A DNA stretch of 64,000 nucleotides from Sphingomonas faeni (GTDB lineage: Bacteria; Pseudomonadota; Alphaproteobacteria; Sphingomonadales; Sphingomonadaceae): contig NZ_JAUSZF010000001.1 of assembly GCF_030817315.1 (NCBI RefSeq), positions 1,348,501 to 1,412,500 on the forward strand, read 5' to 3'. A program made the translations under genes and the position numbers. Positions 60,527-64,000 of the stretch are shown here, piece after piece. The notes beneath the pieces were generated by a model. The model saw nothing but the letters and a program-made list of their open reading frames with translations, searched no databases and had not been told where the DNA came from. The stretch's first letter is position 1, and each line of letters opens with the position of its first letter.

Positions 60527-60785
60527 AATAAAGCGGCGACGGCGCACTTCCGACGCAATGATTGGCGATAGCTAGGTCCTCCACATCGATGATTTGGGGG
60601 GAGCAGAAGTTGGTAACTTTCTGCGACGACACGCTGCCGCTAGTAATTGGGACCTGAACGACTGACCGCTATCGGGAAGCACAGAAGACCGAGCGAATGG
60701 CGAGAAGTGGACGTTTTCAACCGCAGTTCGCGAACACGTCGCGAGACGGTCGGATACCGACCGTCTCGCCGAACCGCACCGGCGT
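60527..60785. other. Intergenic region with a 13-bp perfect hairpin
   Basis: A convergent spacer of 259 bp. The only structure I see is GCGAGACGGTCGG, loop ATA, CCGACCGTCTCGC at 60741-60769, close to the stop of the S9 peptidase gene. There is no U-tract, so it may end transcription only with Rho or protect the 3' end. Confidence 0.6.
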
Positions 60786-63122
60786 TTACTTCGCCGAACC
60801 TGGCGCCGCAGCAGCCGCCTCAGCCACCGGCTTGTCCTTCACCGTCCGGTCGAGGAAGTTCAGGATAGTCCCCCAGACATGCTCGCTGATCCCCGGCCCC
60901 GACACGCGGTGCGTATAGCCCGGGTAGAACATCATCTCGAACGGCGTTGCAGTCGCCTGCATGCGCGCCGCCACCTTGGTCGAATTGTCGAGGAACACGT
61001 TGTCGTCCGCCATGCCGTGGATCAGCAGCAACGGATCGACGATCTTGTTCGCTTCCTCGACCGCGGCCGACGTCGCGTAGCTCGCCGGGTCCTTCGCCGG
61101 ATCGCCGAGATAGCGCTCGGTATAATGAGTGTCGTACAGCTGCCAGTCGGTGACCGGCGCACCCGATACGGCGGCGGCGTACACGCCCGGCGTCTTCTCC
61201 AGCATCTTCAACGACATATAGCCACCATACGACCAGCCATAGGTCGCAATCTTGCTCGGCTCGACGAATGGCAGCGACTTTAGATAGTTCGCACCCGAAA
61301 GCTGATCCTCGACCTCGACCGTACCCATCGCGTGATAGATCTGGTCCTCGAACGCCTTGCCGCGATTATACGAGCCACGATTGTCGATCTTGAAATAGAT
61401 CCAGCCGCGATCGACGAGATACTGCGGCAGCGCACCCTGCCAGCCGCGCGTGACCTGCTGGCCGGTGCCGGGGCCGCCGTAATGTTCGAAGAACACCGGG
61501 TATTTCTTACCCGGCTCCAGCGGCGGCGTGATCATCTCGTAATGGAGCGTCATGCCGTTCTTGGCCTTCAGCGTCTCGAACTTGGTTTCCTGATGGCTGG
61601 CGAGATACGGGTAGTACGGATGCCCCTCGACCACCGCATTCTCGTTGATCCACGAGATCCGCTTGCCGGTCGCGTCCGCGAGATACACCTGCGTCGGCTG
61701 CTTCGGATTCGAGCGCGAGATGATGAAGCGGCTCGCCGCCGCATCCATCGTCGCGCTGTTCCACCAGCCGGCCTCGGTCAGCTTGGTGATCGCGTTCGGC
61801 TTGGCGACGTCGACCGAGTAGAGCTGCTGCTCGAGCACGTCGTCCTTGTTGCCGAGGAAGAACAGCCGCGCCCCATTCGTATCCTTGGGGGTCTCGTCCA
61901 CCCCAACGAGGTCGGTGACGACCCAGTCGCCCTTGGTCAGCTGCGTCCACTTGCCCGCCGCGAACCGGTAGAGGTGGCCGTAACCGCTTCGCTCCGAGCG
62001 CCAGATCAGGCTGCCGTCCTTCAGCACGTGATACGCGTCGGACAGGTTGAGCCAGCTCTTCACGCCCGACTTTTCGGTGAACAGGATCGTCGACTTGCCC
62101 GTCGCCGGATCGACGCGGAGCATCTCCAACAGCTTCTGGTCGCGGCTCTGGCGCTGCACCAGCAGCATCCGGCCATCCGGCGTCCAGTCGACGCGCGCGA
62201 GATAGATGTCCGGGTCGGTGCCGAGATCGACCTTCACCTGCCCCGAGCCGTCGGGCTTCATGATATACAGGTCGACCAGCACGTTCGGCGTCCCGGCGGC
62301 CGGATAGCGCTGCTCATACACCTTGGTGCCCGTAGCGCCGATCGACGCGCGCGTGGCGGTGTGGACCGGTGCCTCGTCGAACCGCTCGACCGCGACGTAA
62401 CGCTCGTCGGGCGACCACCAATAGCCGGTGCGGCGATCCATTTCCTCCTGCGCGACGAACTCCGCCTCGCCGAAGTGGACCGTGCCCCCGCCGCCGGTCG
62501 TGACGGCCCGCGCGGCGCCACCGCTCAGCGGTTGGACGAAGACGTTCTGGTCGCGGACGAACGAGACGAAGCTGCCCTTGGGGCTGACCACCGGGTTCAA
62601 CTCGCCGCCGGGCGTGTTGGTCAGCCGCGTGACCTTGCCGTCGAGCCCGGCGAGATACAGGTCGCCGTCGAGCGGCACGAGGATCGACTTGCCGTCGGGC
62701 GCCCAGTCATACGCGACGATGCCCTTCTGACCGCCGATCCGCGCCCGCTCGCGCTGCATCTTCTCGGCCTCGGTCAGTTCGGCGCCGCTGCCCACCGTCT
62801 TCGAATCGACCAGCATCCGCGCCTGGCCCGTCGCGGTATCGACCGCCCAGAGATCGAAGCGCTCCTTCTCGTCGGCACGGTTGCGCAGGCTCGTCAGCAG
62901 CGTGCCGTCCGGCGACAGCCGCACCGCGCGGGGCTGCGATCCCGACAGGTCCGGGTTGCCGAACACGCGCGCCATCGTCAGGTCGCCGGGCGCCGCCGCC
63001 TCGACCGGCCGGATGGGCGCAGGGGCCGGCGCGGCGGGCGCTGCCGGTGGCGTCACCTGATCAGCGGCCATCGCGGCGGTTCCGACCGAAGCAAGTGCAA
63101 GCCCGAGCAACCATGTGCGCAT
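60786..63122 (-). CDS. Prolyl oligopeptidase-family (DPP-IV-like, S9) exopeptidase
   Basis: A 778-residue periplasmic serine peptidase. The signal peptide is MRTWLLGLALASVGTAAMA, then a Pro/Ala linker, an eight-bladed-propeller DPP-IV N-terminal domain (about 60-500, with EEMDRRTGYWWSPDERYVAV), and the catalytic domain: nucleophile Ser in ATYGWSYGGYMSLKML (about 640), Asp in IHGMADDNVFLDNS, His in FYPGYTHRVSG. It probably removes Xaa-Pro dipeptides. The Glu pair of the propeller that binds the free N-terminus is suggested by QEEMDR. Confidence 0.93.
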   Translation of the reverse strand: MRTWLLGLALASVGTAAMAADQVTPPAAPAAPAPAPIRPVEAAAPGDLTMARVFGNPDLSGSQPRAVRLSPDGTLLTSLRNRADEKERFDLWAVDTATGQARMLVDSKTVGSGAELTEAEKMQRERARIGGQKGIVAYDWAPDGKSILVPLDGDLYLAGLDGKVTRLTNTPGGELNPVVSPKGSFVSFVRDQNVFVQPLSGGAARAVTTGGGGTVHFGEAEFVAQEEMDRRTGYWWSPDERYVAVERFDEAPVHTATRASIGATGTKVYEQRYPAAGTPNVLVDLYIMKPDGSGQVKVDLGTDPDIYLARVDWTPDGRMLLVQRQSRDQKLLEMLRVDPATGKSTILFTEKSGVKSWLNLSDAYHVLKDGSLIWRSERSGYGHLYRFAAGKWTQLTKGDWVVTDLVGVDETPKDTNGARLFFLGNKDDVLEQQLYSVDVAKPNAITKLTEAGWWNSATMDAAASRFIISRSNPKQPTQVYLADATGKRISWINENAVVEGHPYYPYLASHQETKFETLKAKNGMTLHYEMITPPLEPGKKYPVFFEHYGGPGTGQQVTRGWQGALPQYLVDRGWIYFKIDNRGSYNRGKAFEDQIYHAMGTVEVEDQLSGANYLKSLPFVEPSKIATYGWSYGGYMSLKMLEKTPGVYAAAVSGAPVTDWQLYDTHYTERYLGDPAKDPASYATSAAVEEANKIVDPLLLIHGMADDNVFLDNSTKVAARMQATATPFEMMFYPGYTHRVSGPGISEHVWGTILNFLDRTVKDKPVAEAAAAAPGSAK

Positions 63123-63341
63123 CCTGTAGTCTCCGTGGGATCATCCCGCCGGATACCGCCCGGCAGACCCGAAAATGTTCGGTCGCGCGTTATCGCGACG
63201 CGGCGGGTCGGCGTAAAGGGCGCATCCATCGAACGCGGCATAATGAACGCGGCGTACACTTCGTATTTACGTCCTCCGTTTATGGAGCGCACAACATCGT
63301 CGCGGATTGGGCTTTCCGTGGTGCAGAATGGCCGGAAAACA

Positions 63342-64000
63342 ATGGTATCGAACGGGGGCATACAAAGCGGGGGGCCGGGGGAGCGGAGCGCATGGGACGC
63401 GCTCGTCGGTCTCGCCGACGCCGACGGCAGCACGGTTCACCCGCATCACGCGCGGTTGCTCGCCGGCGGTCCCGGCCAGCGCAATCTCTCCGATGCGGTC
63501 CATGCGCTGTGCGCGGTCCACGGCGAGCATCCGGGCCTGATCGCAGACGTGCTCGCGCGCGCGATCCAGCTCGAAGCGTCGGACTGGCTCGTCCGCGCAG
63601 CCAGCGGTTTCGCGGACGAACGCACCTATCTCGCTCAGCTCACCGCCGCGGTGGGTCCGCTGCCCTCGACCCCCGGCCAGGCCGAGACCGAATCGGCATT
63701 GGTCGGCGAACGTCACGCGCTGGAGACCCTGGCCCGTTCGGAGCGGCGTGGGTGCGCGACCGGGGCGGTCGCGGCGTTGCTGATCGATTGGCGTTCGATC
63801 CGCCTCGTGCTCGATGTCGCGGCGGAACGGTTCGGGGTGGCCATCCCCTCGCTCACCCTTCCGTCGGAAACCCACACCGCCGCGATCATCGCATCGCTCG
63901 GTGCGTCCCCCGGCCCGCAGCGCGCCATCCTGTTCGGCGCGCAGCAACTGTTCGCACAGCACCGCGGCCTGTGGTCGCTGCTCGAAGCACGGTCGAGCGC
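63342..64000 (+). CDS. Unknown protein, 3' end outside window
   Basis: The frame is open from 63321 to the right edge and reads through without a stop for 220 codons. It starts MVSNGGIQSGGPGERSAWDA at ATG 63342 (a GTG at 63321 would add seven residues). The sequence is helical and Ala/Leu-rich, with SDAVHALCAVHGEHPGLIAD, ERHALETLARSERRG and LFGAQQLFAQHRG. No family is recognised, and the long leftward frame over the same bases has no better claim. It is divergent from the S9 peptidase gene. Confidence 0.6.
   Translation, partial: MVSNGGIQSGGPGERSAWDALVGLADADGSTVHPHHARLLAGGPGQRNLSDAVHALCAVHGEHPGLIADVLARAIQLEASDWLVRAASGFADERTYLAQLTAAVGPLPSTPGQAETESALVGERHALETLARSERRGCATGAVAALLIDWRSIRLVLDVAAERFGVAIPSLTLPSETHTAAIIASLGASPGPQRAILFGAQQLFAQHRGLWSLLEARSS

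Overview
The window is a 64-kb piece of a high-GC alphaproteobacterial chromosome, most probably from a Sphingomonas-type organism (Sphingomonadaceae). I base this on two large TonB-dependent receptors, a DivL-type sensor with a tyrosine H-box, RcdA, AddAB in place of RecBCD, a single-cysteine DksA, a short protein with a VPAPP-type C-terminal sorting tail, and many GC-rich intergenic palindromes. No rRNA, prophage, IS element or CRISPR array is visible. Almost all of the content is vertically inherited chromosomal background; there is no obvious genomic island, although 58.5-60.8 kb is richer in A+T and holds poorly conserved genes.

Layout. 0-10.3 kb: the 3' part of a GH3 beta-glucosidase; a compact molybdate ABC transporter (modABC); a 1122-residue fusion of a GH18-like domain, a polysaccharide deacetylase and a processive family-2 glycosyltransferase; a TonB-dependent receptor; and a small RelE/ParE-type toxin-antitoxin pair whose toxin has no ATG/GTG/TTG start. 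10.4-15.9 kb: lepA, tRNA-Pro(CGG), rcdA with a CtrA-like box, two divergent DUF465/YdcH genes, a PilZ protein, dksA, a PEP-CTERM-like orphan and a host-attachment-family protein. 15.9-28.2 kb: serS-surE-nlpD, tyrS, a second PilZ protein, recG, sdhE, mfd, a Gly/Phe-rich lipoprotein and yjbQ. 28.4-33.8 kb: secA, a small exported protein, a TonB-C-terminal-like protein, argJ and trxA.

33.8-44.9 kb is one long leftward block, read as divL, tsaE, amgK, murU, addB, addA, trxA. It joins cell-cycle signalling, the tRNA t6A ATPase, cell-wall sugar recycling and recombinational repair, with short overlaps between most genes. 45-53.9 kb: a second large TonB receptor, a chagasin-like inhibitor, ahcY preceded by a perfect 20-bp palindrome, yqgE, a peroxiredoxin, AMP nucleosidase and a basic-tail membrane protein. 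54-64 kb: an M2 dipeptidyl carboxypeptidase, an alpha/beta hydrolase, asd, a membrane protein, an exported protein of unknown function, a DPP-IV-like S9 peptidase and the 5' part of an unknown gene running off the right edge.

The most striking non-coding feature is a set of about a dozen intergenic two-level palindromes of several families, about 40-135 bp each: each arm folds on itself and the two arms also pair. They mostly sit behind stop codons. In two places (before tyrS and before mfd) the end of the element appears to supply the Shine-Dalgarno sequence of the next gene.
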